Shown one piece after another: positions 45,370 through 54,159 of a stretch of 64,000 nt of DNA. The translations under genes and the position numbers were made by a program. Within the stretch, counting starts at the first letter, position 1. Each line of letters begins with the position of its first letter. A model generated the notes under the pieces. The model worked only from the letters and a program-made list of their open reading frames with translations, made no database searches and was not told where the DNA came from. The stretch is taken from positions 1-64,000 of the forward strand of contig JAHFED010000021.1 in the NCBI GenBank assembly GCA_023248635.1, read 5' to 3'. This DNA is from Myxococcales bacterium (lineage in GTDB: Bacteria; Myxococcota; UBA727; VGSZ01).

Positions 45370-45815
45370 TGTCGTCGACGACGCCGGCTGTGGGGCCGCC
45401 GCCCCTGGATCTGCGGGAATTCGAGAGAGCTTTTCAGGCGCTCAGGGCCGGCTACCAGGGCGCCGCCGACAACCCGCAGGGCTTCGAGCTCAAGGACTGC
45501 CGGCATTGCAGCAGCTGCATGTTCTGCGTCGGCTGCGAATCTTGCTATCGCTGCACGCACTGCAACAACTGCAACCAATGCAGCAATTGTACGCATTGTG
45601 CGGAGTGCGAGGGTTGCCACCAGAGCGCCTACTGCAGCAAGTCAAAGCGCTGCGTCGGCTGCAAGTACCTCGAACACTGCGACTCCTGCGCAGATTGCAC
45701 CTATTGTTTCGCGTGTGTCGGATTGTCGAAAAAAGATTTCCATATCCTCAATCAGCAATACGATAAGAGGACCTACTTCGATCTGGTCGCCAAGCTTCGA
45801 AAAATCTATCGTTGA
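45369..45815 (+). CDS. Strictly periodic C-x-x protein (22 Cys)
   Basis: This 148-aa protein carries cysteine at every third residue from 44 to 83 (14 in a row). Eight further cysteines at 89, 95, 98, 104, 107, 110, 113 and 116 fall in the same phase: 22 of 25 positions in one three-residue register. There is no signal peptide, so the thiols are probably reduced and metal-binding (Zn or Fe-S), or they form one face of a beta-solenoid. The tail LSKKDFHILNQQYDKRTYF resembles the tail of Cys-rich proteins I recall from other uncultured bacteria, of unknown function. It overlaps the porin stop by one base. Codons after about 45715 become AT-rich. Confidence 0.85.
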   Translation: MSSTTPAVGPPPLDLREFERAFQALRAGYQGAADNPQGFELKDCRHCSSCMFCVGCESCYRCTHCNNCNQCSNCTHCAECEGCHQSAYCSKSKRCVGCKYLEHCDSCADCTYCFACVGLSKKDFHILNQQYDKRTYFDLVAKLRKIYR

Positions 45816-45817
45816 GC

Positions 45818-47089
45818 ATGGTTCGCGAACGGCATGTGGGCCGGCGGTTGTGGCGGCGACGCAAACGCCGGGCTGCCACTGATCCCCAGCCCGATGAGGG
45901 TGCAGCGAGCGCCTCCCCCCTCCCCGGACAGGCCATGGCCGACGACGACGACGACGCCTCTGTGCCCGTCACGGTGGCGGTGCCCAAACGCGGCTTCTTC
46001 GCTCGCCTCTTTGGCGCTCCACCGGTGCCTCCGTCCGATGCCTTCGTCACCGACCCGGTGCAAGAGATCCTGGCCCTGCCGCGGGGGCCGGCCCGGCTGG
46101 ATGCCTTCGAGAAGAAGCTGCAGCAGCTCGCCGTCGGCAGCGCCGAGCACAAGAAGGTCGCGCTGGGCTTCCACCGCGAGCTCACCCTCTTGGTGAGAGA
46201 CGCCGGCGTCGACCTCGGCCTGTACGAGTCGCGGGTCACCGCTTGTGCACGGGCGTTGATCGAAGCCGGCGAAGACGAGCGCGCCGGCACCCTCTTTGCG
46301 AAGATCGGACGTCGTCACCAGGCCGCCGAGCTCTTCGTCAAAGCTGGCGCCATCGACGCCCTCGAAGAAGCCCACGCCGAGCTCTCCTTCGCCGAGGGGG
46401 GCCCCAAATTCGACGCGCGCTTGAGCTTCGAACGCTTCGAGGCCTTGTTCCTCGTCGGGCTGCGCGACGATGCGCTCTTGGCCTTGCGTCAAGCTGTGAA
46501 GCTCTGGGACCACCCCGTCTACGCCGAGGTGCTGCAGGGCTTCTTGGGCCGTTTGCCTCCCCCCCGTCGCCTGACGCTGCAAGCTGGTGACGACGTCGTG
46601 CGGGTGTTTGGCCGCTTTCCGCTGGTGCTGGGGCGGGGCGAGGACAGCGCTGTGCGCATCGACAGCCCCCTGGTCTCGCGCGCTCACGTGCAGATCGAGA
46701 GGGCGACCAACGACGCGCTGATGATCAAAGACATGGTGTCGTCGGGAGGCACCAAGGTGTGCGGCGTCGTCATCCACGGCGCCGGGCTCTTGCCAGCTGC
46801 GGGACACATCGACCTGGCCGGCGTCGTCGTCGATGTCGAACGCAGCAGCGAGCGCCTCTTGTTGCGCCCCCAGGCGCGCCCACGGCAGGTCACGCTGGCG
46901 CCCTTTGGCGAGGTCCTCGACGACGACGTGGTCGGATTCCGCCTCACCCTCAGCGACGATCGGGTGCGGGTGGGCATCGATGCACGGGTGCGCTTGAACG
47001 GCGAGGTGCTGCGCCGAGAGACCCTCCTGCTGGCGGGGGACCGGCTGCAGGTCGGCGGACGCACCTTCTCCGTCGTGGGAAGTTCGTGA
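45818..47089 (+). CDS. FHA domain protein with helical-repeat N-terminus
   Basis: This 423-aa protein has a basic N-terminus (RRLWRRRKRR) and an Asp-rich stretch, then helical-repeat sequence at about 90-250 (RALIEAGEDERAGTLFAKIGRR). An FHA domain at about 265-350 has GRGEDSAVRI and SRAHVQIE and should read phosphothreonine. A further beta-rich region, possibly a second, degenerate FHA, ends the protein. Alternative starts are TTG at 45812, overlapping the previous stop, and ATG at 45935. FHA proteins usually act with Ser/Thr kinases, but none is in the window. Confidence 0.8.
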   Translation: MVRERHVGRRLWRRRKRRAATDPQPDEGAASASPLPGQAMADDDDDASVPVTVAVPKRGFFARLFGAPPVPPSDAFVTDPVQEILALPRGPARLDAFEKKLQQLAVGSAEHKKVALGFHRELTLLVRDAGVDLGLYESRVTACARALIEAGEDERAGTLFAKIGRRHQAAELFVKAGAIDALEEAHAELSFAEGGPKFDARLSFERFEALFLVGLRDDALLALRQAVKLWDHPVYAEVLQGFLGRLPPPRRLTLQAGDDVVRVFGRFPLVLGRGEDSAVRIDSPLVSRAHVQIERATNDALMIKDMVSSGGTKVCGVVIHGAGLLPAAGHIDLAGVVVDVERSSERLLLRPQARPRQVTLAPFGEVLDDDVVGFRLTLSDDRVRVGIDARVRLNGEVLRRETLLLAGDRLQVGGRTFSVVGSS

Positions 47090-47203
47090 GCCTCGCCTTG
47101 CCTTCGACGACGTCAATGCGTATGACCCGTCGCGTCAGGCCCTGTTGACTCGGCAATCAATGGGGCGGCAGCAACGACAGACAGACGCAAGTCGAGGTGC
47201 GCG

Positions 47204-49462
47204 GTGGTGTTCCCGATCCTGTTCTCACTGGTCACCGTCGTCGTCGTCGGCGCCGCCTTCTCCTTCATGGGCTTGGCGCTGGGGCGCATCGCCTCGATGA
47301 TCAACACCGGCACCCGCGACGAGTCACACACCGATTTGATCCGCAGCCGCATCAACATGGTGATCCAGATTGTCTTTGGTCATAAGAAGACACTCGAAGA
47401 TCGCACCTCTGGATTGCTTCACATCGCATTCATCTATGGCTTTTTCATCCTTGGCATCGGCCATACCGAAATCGTGCTCGAGGGCCTTACCTATTTCATG
47501 AAGGCCTTCGGTAAGGAACCATTTCTCTATGAGAGAATTCCGGGGCTGGCTCATCATCATGCTTTGATTCAATTCTATCACATCACCCAGGACTCGATGG
47601 CCTTCCTGGTGTTGACGGCAGTGGTGATCGCGTTGTGGCGACGTTGGAGCGGCGCCGTTCCCCGCCTGCAACCTCGCTCCGCCGACGCCGAAGCCATTTT
47701 GTACTTCATCGGCATGTTGTATGTGACATTTTTCATGCTCAACGGCACCGGTCACCTGATGCACGATGACTTTATCTGGCACTTCGACTGGTCCCAACCC
47801 TTTAGCTCGATCGCGGCCTATCCTTGGACTATCGTGACGACGATGACAGTGAAGTCCTGGAATTTCTTTGCCTGGTGGATGCACGTCTTCACCTTCCTGT
47901 TGTTCGGCTGTTACATCCCACTTTCCAAGCACATGCATCTGGTCTTCGCCGGACCGAACACCTATTTCTTTCAAAAGGGTGCCTACGCCTGGCGCCAACC
48001 CGCCGTCGTCGCCGTCGAAAAGCAAAAGCCCCCCCAAGAGCGCGCCCGCCCCATGGGCCTGCCGCCCAAGATCAACTTCGACATCGCCGAGAAGTTCGGC
48101 ATCGACCGCGTCAACGAGCTCCCCTGGAAGACCCTGCTCGATGGCTTTGCCTGCACCGAATGCGGCCGCTGCAACGACGTCTGCCCGGCGCACCTGACCC
48201 ACAAGCCGCTCAAGCCCAAGAAGGTGCTGCACGACCTCAAGGTCAACTTGAAGCACAACGGTCCAACCCTCTTGCAGACGCGGGATCTCTTTGGCCGCCC
48301 CGTCGAGGCTCTCAAGGACCAAGAGGCTGCTCTCGAGCTCTTCCCCCTCATCACCAAAGAGCCCCAGGACCAAAGCGACCCCCTCGCCGTGCGCCCCCTC
48401 GATGGCCTCTACAAGCACGTCGACGGCCAGATCCACGTCGACGAAGCCTGGGCCTGCACCACCTGCGGCGCCTGCTTCGAGGCCTGCCCCGTGCTCATCG
48501 ACTCGGTGCCCGGCGCGCTCATTGGCATCCGTCAGTCGCTGGTGATGATGGAGAGCGACATGTCTCCCGAGGTGCAAAACACGCTCAAGAACATCGAGCG
48601 GCGCGGCAACCCCTGGGGCCTGGGTCAAGACAAGCGCATGGACTGGGCAGAAGGGCTCGATGTGCCGGTGTTCGCCGACCTCGTCGCCGAGCAGCCCGAT
48701 CGCCAGGTCGAGTACCTCTTCTGGGTCGGTTGCGCGGGCAGCACCGACGACAGCGCCAAGAAGGTGCAGCAGGCCCTCGTGCGCATCTTGAAGGCCGCCA
48801 AGGTCGACTACGCCGTCTTGGGCTGCGAGGAAAAATGCACCGGCGATCCGGCGCGCCGCCTCGGCAACGAAGCGCTGTTCAACCAGCTCGCCCAAGAGAA
48901 CATCGAGACGCTAAAACAGTATAAATTTAAGAAGATCTTCACGACATGTCCACACTGTTTCAACAGCCTGAAACAAGAATACGGCGAATTCGGCGTCGAC
49001 TACTCGGTGCAGCACCACACCGAGCTCCTCGCCGAGCTCCTCAAAGACAAGCGCGTCCCTCTCGACACCAAGTCCAAGCTCGAGGAGCACGTCACCTTCC
49101 ACGATCCCTGCTATCTGGGAAGATACAATAAACAATACGACGCACCGCGCGAAGTTCTCTATGCAATCGGCGACAAAGCCAAAATCAAAGAGATGAAGCG
49201 CAGCAAGGAGTCCAGCTTCTGCTGCGGCGCGGGCGGCGGGCGCATGTTCATGGAAGAGCACATCGGCGAGCGCGTGAACGTCAAGCGCACCGAGCAAGCC
49301 ATGGACACGGGTGCGACGACGGTGGCGGTGGGTTGTCCCTTCTGCAAGGTGATGATCACCGATGGCACCAAGACCAAGGACGTCGAAGAAAAAATCAAGG
49401 TCAGGGACATCGCCGAGCTCTTGGCCGATCGCCTGCTCGCGCCGGCGCCCGCGCCCCGCTGA
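47204..49462 (+). CDS. Membrane Fe-S oxidoreductase (ETF:menaquinone oxidoreductase-like)
   Basis: This 752-aa protein fuses a five-helix NarI-like b-type membrane domain (residues about 1-250, several His in helices: GHTEIVLEG, FYHITQDS, GHLMHDDF) to two 4Fe-4S sites. These are CTECGRCNDVCP near 317 and CTTCGACFEACP near 417. Two CCG domains of the heterodisulfide reductase type follow (TCPHCFNSLK, HDPCYLGRYN, FCCGAGGGRMF, CPFC). This is the layout of the ETF:menaquinone oxidoreductase proteins that pass electrons from beta-oxidation via ETF to quinone. No etfAB is adjacent. The start is a GTG at 47204 with GAGG upstream. Islands of AT-ending codons lie at 47375-47600 and 48905-48990. Confidence 0.88.
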   Translation: MVFPILFSLVTVVVVGAAFSFMGLALGRIASMINTGTRDESHTDLIRSRINMVIQIVFGHKKTLEDRTSGLLHIAFIYGFFILGIGHTEIVLEGLTYFMKAFGKEPFLYERIPGLAHHHALIQFYHITQDSMAFLVLTAVVIALWRRWSGAVPRLQPRSADAEAILYFIGMLYVTFFMLNGTGHLMHDDFIWHFDWSQPFSSIAAYPWTIVTTMTVKSWNFFAWWMHVFTFLLFGCYIPLSKHMHLVFAGPNTYFFQKGAYAWRQPAVVAVEKQKPPQERARPMGLPPKINFDIAEKFGIDRVNELPWKTLLDGFACTECGRCNDVCPAHLTHKPLKPKKVLHDLKVNLKHNGPTLLQTRDLFGRPVEALKDQEAALELFPLITKEPQDQSDPLAVRPLDGLYKHVDGQIHVDEAWACTTCGACFEACPVLIDSVPGALIGIRQSLVMMESDMSPEVQNTLKNIERRGNPWGLGQDKRMDWAEGLDVPVFADLVAEQPDRQVEYLFWVGCAGSTDDSAKKVQQALVRILKAAKVDYAVLGCEEKCTGDPARRLGNEALFNQLAQENIETLKQYKFKKIFTTCPHCFNSLKQEYGEFGVDYSVQHHTELLAELLKDKRVPLDTKSKLEEHVTFHDPCYLGRYNKQYDAPREVLYAIGDKAKIKEMKRSKESSFCCGAGGGRMFMEEHIGERVNVKRTEQAMDTGATTVAVGCPFCKVMITDGTKTKDVEEKIKVRDIAELLADRLLAPAPAPR

Positions 49463-49545
49463 ATATGCGCACGCCTCGCGTCGAGAAGGCCTCCGGCCGG
49501 GCCAAGGGGGGCACCCCTGGACCCCTGCCCTTTGTGTAGACGCGT

Positions 49546-50940
49546 CTAAGGCGAGGAGATCTTGAGCAGCGGCGCCCCGTCGCGCACGACGTCGCCGACC
49601 TTCACCAGCACTTCGACGACGACGGCCGCTTTGCCCGCCCGCTGCGCCTGGGGTCGCAAGCGCGCTTCGAGGGTGCGGATCTCGGCGCGGACGTTGTCGA
49701 GATCGGCCTTGGCGGATGGCACTTTGTCGACGACGGCGGCGAATTCCTTTTCTTCACCGCGCAGGGTCTCGAGCTTGCGGTGCAGGTTGGCGTTGTCGCC
49801 CTCGACGATGACGACGACGGTGTCGGGCTTGAGGACGTCACCAGGTGCCACCGGTACTTTCTGGGCGCGGCCGCTGACCGTGGCCCGCAGGATCTGCACC
49901 GCGACTGCTGCGCCGGGCAGGCCGGCATCGACGACGACAGCGGCGGGGATGCCGGCATCAGCTTGCACGGCGGCGCCGGCGTCGACGGCCGCTGGGGCGG
50001 CCCCGGCGTCGACGATCGGGGGAAGGGCAACGAGGGCGCCGGCGTCGGTGGAAGCGATCCCCGCATCGACGGCTGGGGGGGCGCCAGCGTCGACGAGGAC
50101 GACGGGTTCGGGGGCGCCCAAAAACGCGCGGTAGATCCCAAGGACGGCGCCGCCGACGACGACGACCGCGACGAGGCCGGCGACGAAGAAGGCGAGGCTG
50201 CCCCTTTTGTCGGGGGCGGGGGACGGGGTGGGGCCTGGAGCCGAGGAGAGCACCAAGGGCTCGATGGCGACGTCGGGGGGGATGGTGTTGCCGAGGTCGT
50301 AGGGCAGGGGCGGAGCTGCCACCGGCAGAGGAGGCACCTCGAGATCGCTGGCCACGACCATCGACGGGGCGCCCACGGCCATCGTGGGGGCAGCTTCTTC
50401 GACGTCGCTGGGGCCCGCAGCAGCGGGCCTGCCACCGGCCGCATGGACCACGAAAGTCAGGATCTCGTCGCCGACCTCGATGCGATCGCCGTGCTCCAGC
50501 ACTTTGCGCTCGACGGAGAGGCCGTTCACGATGGTGCCGTTGCGGCTCTCGAGATCCATGATCACGAATTGGTTGCCGAGGTACTGCACCTTGCAGTGCC
50601 GGCGCGAGACCCCCGACGCCGCCCGCAGGACCAGGTCGCACTCCGAGGAGCGGCCGATGGAGACGGTGCCAGCGCCGAGCTTGATGGTCTTGCCCTTGAA
50701 CTCGCCCTGCACGACGACGAGCTCGCTCTCTTTCTCCAGATTGCCAGAGAAGAGCAGCGTGTTGCCGTCGTCGTAGACGGGCTGCACCGCCGGTGCAGGC
50801 ACGGACGAGGGTCGGCGCGGCAGCGGAGGCGCCGGCGGCGACGACTGACGCGGCGCGGTGGCTTCGGGGACAGGAGGGGCACTCGGCCGCGGACGGGGCG
50901 GCGGGCGCGGAGGAGGACGGGGCGGCGGCTTCTCCGTCAT
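49546..50940 (-). CDS. FHA domain - membrane - split lipoyl-domain protein
   Basis: This 464-aa protein starts with a Pro-rich tail. A canonical FHA domain follows at about 70-150 (GRSSECDLVL, SRRHCKV, SRNGTIVNG). After a linker comes one transmembrane helix at about 245-268 (SLAFFVAGLVAVVVVGGAVLG) and a stretch of repeated VDAG units. The last 110 residues read as two biotinyl/lipoyl-like halves (RATVSGRAQKVPVAPGDVL, then VLVKVGDVVRDGAPLLKI) around a coiled coil, as in HlyD-type adaptor proteins. It could link a cytoplasmic phospho-signal to an envelope complex. The ATG at 50940 is chosen because upstream frame runs into family B repeats. Confidence 0.82.
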   Translation of the reverse strand: MTEKPPPRPPPRPPPRPRPSAPPVPEATAPRQSSPPAPPLPRRPSSVPAPAVQPVYDDGNTLLFSGNLEKESELVVVQGEFKGKTIKLGAGTVSIGRSSECDLVLRAASGVSRRHCKVQYLGNQFVIMDLESRNGTIVNGLSVERKVLEHGDRIEVGDEILTFVVHAAGGRPAAAGPSDVEEAAPTMAVGAPSMVVASDLEVPPLPVAAPPLPYDLGNTIPPDVAIEPLVLSSAPGPTPSPAPDKRGSLAFFVAGLVAVVVVGGAVLGIYRAFLGAPEPVVLVDAGAPPAVDAGIASTDAGALVALPPIVDAGAAPAAVDAGAAVQADAGIPAAVVVDAGLPGAAVAVQILRATVSGRAQKVPVAPGDVLKPDTVVVIVEGDNANLHRKLETLRGEEKEFAAVVDKVPSAKADLDNVRAEIRTLEARLRPQAQRAGKAAVVVEVLVKVGDVVRDGAPLLKISSP

Positions 50941-51031
50941 GCCCAGCGAGGATAGGCGCCGGCCCACCGGGGGGCCAGAAAACAAGCGGGGCGCCGACGT
51001 CGACGACATTGCGCCCGGGTCCTCAGTCGGC

Positions 51032-51157
51032 GAATTCACCGACAGCGCTTCGCGTGTCGGTGAATTGTCTACAGGTTCATCGCCAAGCGGCGATGAATTC
51101 ACCGACAGCGCTTCGCGTGTCGGTGAATTGTCTACAGGTTCATCGCCAAGCGGCGAT
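51032..51157 (+). repeat. Repeat family B: two tandem 63-bp copies
   Basis: Two identical 63-bp units (51032-51094, 51095-51157) contain hairpins B1 (TTCACCGACA/TGTCGGTGAA) and B2 (TTCATCGC/GCGATGAA). They fill most of the 269-bp divergent region between the FHA-lipoyl gene and the 981-aa lipoprotein gene, so any promoter must overlap or flank them. Identity of the copies suggests recent duplication. Two forward frames and at least one reverse frame are open through the unit. Confidence 0.9.
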
Positions 51158-51209
51158 GAAATGCCCAGGGGCACAAGGCCTGCAAAGCCGACGGCGGACA
51201 GGAGCACGC

Positions 51210-54155
51210 GTGCGCCAATGGATCACCCTGCTGTGCGTCGGCCTCTGGAGCGGGTGCTCCTGCGATGACGCATCCCTCGGGCAGCTGGTGCCGCTGCTGG
51301 CCCGCGACGTCGATCGCCTCGCCTTCGCCGACACCTTCGTCGGCGGCTCGCGCTCCCTCGACCTCACCCTCACCAACGTCGGCACCGCCAACGTTTCTCT
51401 CGATGCTGCGCGGCTGCAACCCGCGGCCTTCGACGTCGATGACGTGGCGGTCGATTTCCTCGAGCCGGGGCAGAGCCTCATCCTCAGCGTCACCTTCACA
51501 CCCTCCCAGCCCGTGGACTTCGCCGGGGCCCTGAGCCTGGACAGCGATGGCGGCGACGTCGTCGTCGTCGTCGACGGCACCGGTCTCGCTCCGCTGCTGT
51601 GTGACGACGGGCAGGAGTGCACCAACGAGTTCTTCGACCCTGTGCTCGGGGCCTGCGTGCGCAGCGACCGCGAGGGATCCTGCGACGACCGCAGCGCCTG
51701 CACCGAGGGCGACCGCTGCTTCGCCGGCGCCTGCGTGGGAGACGCCCTCACCTGTGTCGACGACGTCGATTGCACCCTCGATGTCTGCGATCCCGCGCGC
51801 GGCTGCGTCTTCGTCGGCGACGACGCGGGTTGTGTCGACAACGACCCGTGCACCCTCGATCTCTGCGACGCCTCCTCGGCGGGCAGCGGCTGCACGAACC
51901 CGCCCGCGCCCGACTTCACCCCCTGTGGCGACGTCGAGGAGTGCGTGAGCGTGTCGCTGTGCATCGTGCAGCAATGCACGGCGGTGCCCATCCCCGAGGG
52001 AACGCCCTGCTCCGACGGCGACCTCTGCACCGCCGACGATCGCTGCACGGCGGGCGCGTGTGGGGGCACGCCCTTTGACCGACCGCCTGAGGTGCTCAGC
52101 GAGACCTTCCGCATCCTCCGCCAGGGGCCAGCGGTCCTGGTCGGCGACGCGCTGATCATCGGCGCGCCGACGAAGAAGATCGTGCGCCTCACCCCCGAGG
52201 GCGGGGCGCCGTCGACGTCGATCCCGGCTTTGGCCCGCAGCGAGCGTCTGGTGCGGGGCGGGACCCACGTCGCCGGGCTCGGTCGGGTGCCCGGCAGCGG
52301 CACCAACGGCGTCGGCAGCGCCGGTTTCGTCACCGTGGTCGACGTCGCAGACCTGGCGCACCCCGCCCTCGTCGGCTCGGTCGCCGTCAGCGGCAGCGAG
52401 CTCGTCCTCTTTGGGGCGTCGGAGAGCCAGGTGCTGCTGTGCAACAACTCGAGCCTGCTCGCCATCGACCTCGTCACCCTGGCGACGACGGCGCCCGAGG
52501 ATGACGGGCTGTGTGCCTTGGCAGCGCGCGGACCCCCATCGAGCGTGGTCTTTGAGGGCACGCACGCCGTTATCGGTCCGGGACCCGATGACATCACAGT
52601 CACGGTCGCCTTCGTCGACGTCGACACGGTCATCCTCCGTGATGTGGTGCCGCCGCCGGAATACCTTCGCGCGCCGCGGGAGCAGCTGCTCGATGGCAAC
52701 CGCGCCGCCGGCTTCAACGGCGACGCGCGCGGCCAGGTGCTCTTGATTGACCTCGACGACGTCGGCGCTCCCGTCTCTGCGATCTTCGACGCCGCTGTGC
52801 TGGGGTCCCAGGCCTTCGCGGTGGCGCTTCAGGAGCCCTGGCTTTATTTCGCGACCGCCGAGGGCTTGCGGCGCGTCGATGTCAGCCACATCGACGCGCC
52901 CGTCGTCGATGGTTGGGGCGTCGACGTCCCCCCACCGGGGCTGACGACGTTGTCGGTCCCCGTCCTGGCCGTCGACGACGATCACTTGGTTTTCATTGAC
53001 AGCGCCGGCACGGTGCAGGCGGCCAGCGCGCTCGGATCGGCGCTGGTCGAGGCCTTTGTGCTCAGCGCCCAGCGTCCCTTGGGCTTGCTCGTCGACGGCG
53101 ATCGCACCCTGTTGAGCACCACCAATTCCGCGATGGCCTACATCGACGACGACACCGACGACGCCCTCGTCGACAGCGCGGTGCTCGTTCGTGGGCTGTT
53201 GGCCTCCACGCCCGTGCTGGTGAGCCGCCTGCAGGTCGCTCACGCCCTGTTCACGCCCGTGCTGCACCCCGACGACGGCGCCTTCGCCGACAGCGGGATC
53301 CTCGGGGTGGACGTCGCGGGGCGTCGCGACCTGCGTGCTCCGCTCGAGCCCAACGATGGCCGGACCCTGGGCCGCGTGGGCCTGTTCGAGAACTTCGCGG
53401 CCTTCGGCTTTGGGCTCAGCGTGGTCTGGCCCGAGCGCGTCTCGTCGCTGGCGGCGCCCGTGGCGAAGGGCTGTCTGGGCGCGGCCCTCGCTCAACCGGC
53501 AGAGGCCGAGGGCGTCGACGGTGAGCCGGCGGTCTTTGCCTTCTCGCTGTCGATCTGCGTCGGCAGCGGCGTTGACGTCGTGCCGCTCGGCAGCGTCGCG
53601 ACCCCCTTTGACCGCAATGACGTCGCGGTGGCGTCATCGGTGCAACACGGCGAACGCGTGTCCTTCATTGGCGCCGACGAAGCCGTTCTCGTCGACCTGA
53701 GTGATCCCCTCGTGCCCGTGATCGTCGCTGCTGTCGAGCTCCCCGAGCTGGAGGGGGCGCAGTTTGCCAGTGCCGGCGCCGACGCCGACGCGTGGATGCT
53801 GGCTTTCACCTACCTCGACGGCGGCCCCCCGCGGGTGGTGCTCTACGACGTCGCTGCCGGCGCCGTGCTGCGGGAGTCCTTCGACGATGGCGCTGCCGAG
53901 GCGCTGAACCAGACGGTGCGCAAGCGCGTGCTCGGCGTGCGCTGGCCGCGGGCCTTCTTGAGCTCCCACGACGTCAACGAGGCCGCCGAACGGGGTTGGT
54001 CCATCGCGGCCTGGGACATCGAGAGCGATCCCCCCGTCGTCGTCGACACCTTCGCGATCAGCGGCGAGCCCGTCGACATGGTCATCGACGAGGAGCGGTT
54101 GATCGTGTCGCGCGCCGACGGCCTCACGGTGATATCGCCCCCCTGCGGTCCCTGA
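51210..54155 (+). CDS. Large Cys-rich / LVIVD-type lipoprotein
   Basis: This 981-aa protein has a GTG start at 51210, 5 nt after AGGAG, and a short signal peptide with lipobox WSGC. Residues about 20-130 look like a choice-of-anchor/ASPM-type Ig domain (FVGGSRSLDLTLTNVG, SVTFTPSQPVDFAG). Residues 130-290 are a Cys-rich region of C-D-D-G-x-x-C-T type repeats common in myxobacterial surface proteins, such as DRSACTEGDRCFAGACVGD. The remaining 700 residues resemble LVIVD-type beta-propeller repeats (VTVVDVADLAHPALVGSVAV, RRVDVSHIDAPVVDGWG, VLVDLSDPLVPVIVAAV). A surface binding role is likely, and no enzyme motif is seen. Confidence 0.8.
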   Translation: MRQWITLLCVGLWSGCSCDDASLGQLVPLLARDVDRLAFADTFVGGSRSLDLTLTNVGTANVSLDAARLQPAAFDVDDVAVDFLEPGQSLILSVTFTPSQPVDFAGALSLDSDGGDVVVVVDGTGLAPLLCDDGQECTNEFFDPVLGACVRSDREGSCDDRSACTEGDRCFAGACVGDALTCVDDVDCTLDVCDPARGCVFVGDDAGCVDNDPCTLDLCDASSAGSGCTNPPAPDFTPCGDVEECVSVSLCIVQQCTAVPIPEGTPCSDGDLCTADDRCTAGACGGTPFDRPPEVLSETFRILRQGPAVLVGDALIIGAPTKKIVRLTPEGGAPSTSIPALARSERLVRGGTHVAGLGRVPGSGTNGVGSAGFVTVVDVADLAHPALVGSVAVSGSELVLFGASESQVLLCNNSSLLAIDLVTLATTAPEDDGLCALAARGPPSSVVFEGTHAVIGPGPDDITVTVAFVDVDTVILRDVVPPPEYLRAPREQLLDGNRAAGFNGDARGQVLLIDLDDVGAPVSAIFDAAVLGSQAFAVALQEPWLYFATAEGLRRVDVSHIDAPVVDGWGVDVPPPGLTTLSVPVLAVDDDHLVFIDSAGTVQAASALGSALVEAFVLSAQRPLGLLVDGDRTLLSTTNSAMAYIDDDTDDALVDSAVLVRGLLASTPVLVSRLQVAHALFTPVLHPDDGAFADSGILGVDVAGRRDLRAPLEPNDGRTLGRVGLFENFAAFGFGLSVVWPERVSSLAAPVAKGCLGAALAQPAEAEGVDGEPAVFAFSLSICVGSGVDVVPLGSVATPFDRNDVAVASSVQHGERVSFIGADEAVLVDLSDPLVPVIVAAVELPELEGAQFASAGADADAWMLAFTYLDGGPPRVVLYDVAAGAVLRESFDDGAAEALNQTVRKRVLGVRWPRAFLSSHDVNEAAERGWSIAAWDIESDPPVVVDTFAISGEPVDMVIDEERLIVSRADGLTVISPPCGP

Positions 54156-54159
54156 AAAA

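Noticed and set aside
51032-51157. Family B arrays as a CRISPR
   Set aside because: Units are directly tandem with no unique spacers, each unit holds two different hairpins, and no cas gene is present.
51132-53495. Long leftward open frame opposite the 981-aa lipoprotein
   Set aside because: Begins in family B repeats and lacks any domain; the plus strand has signal peptide, Cys repeats and propeller units.
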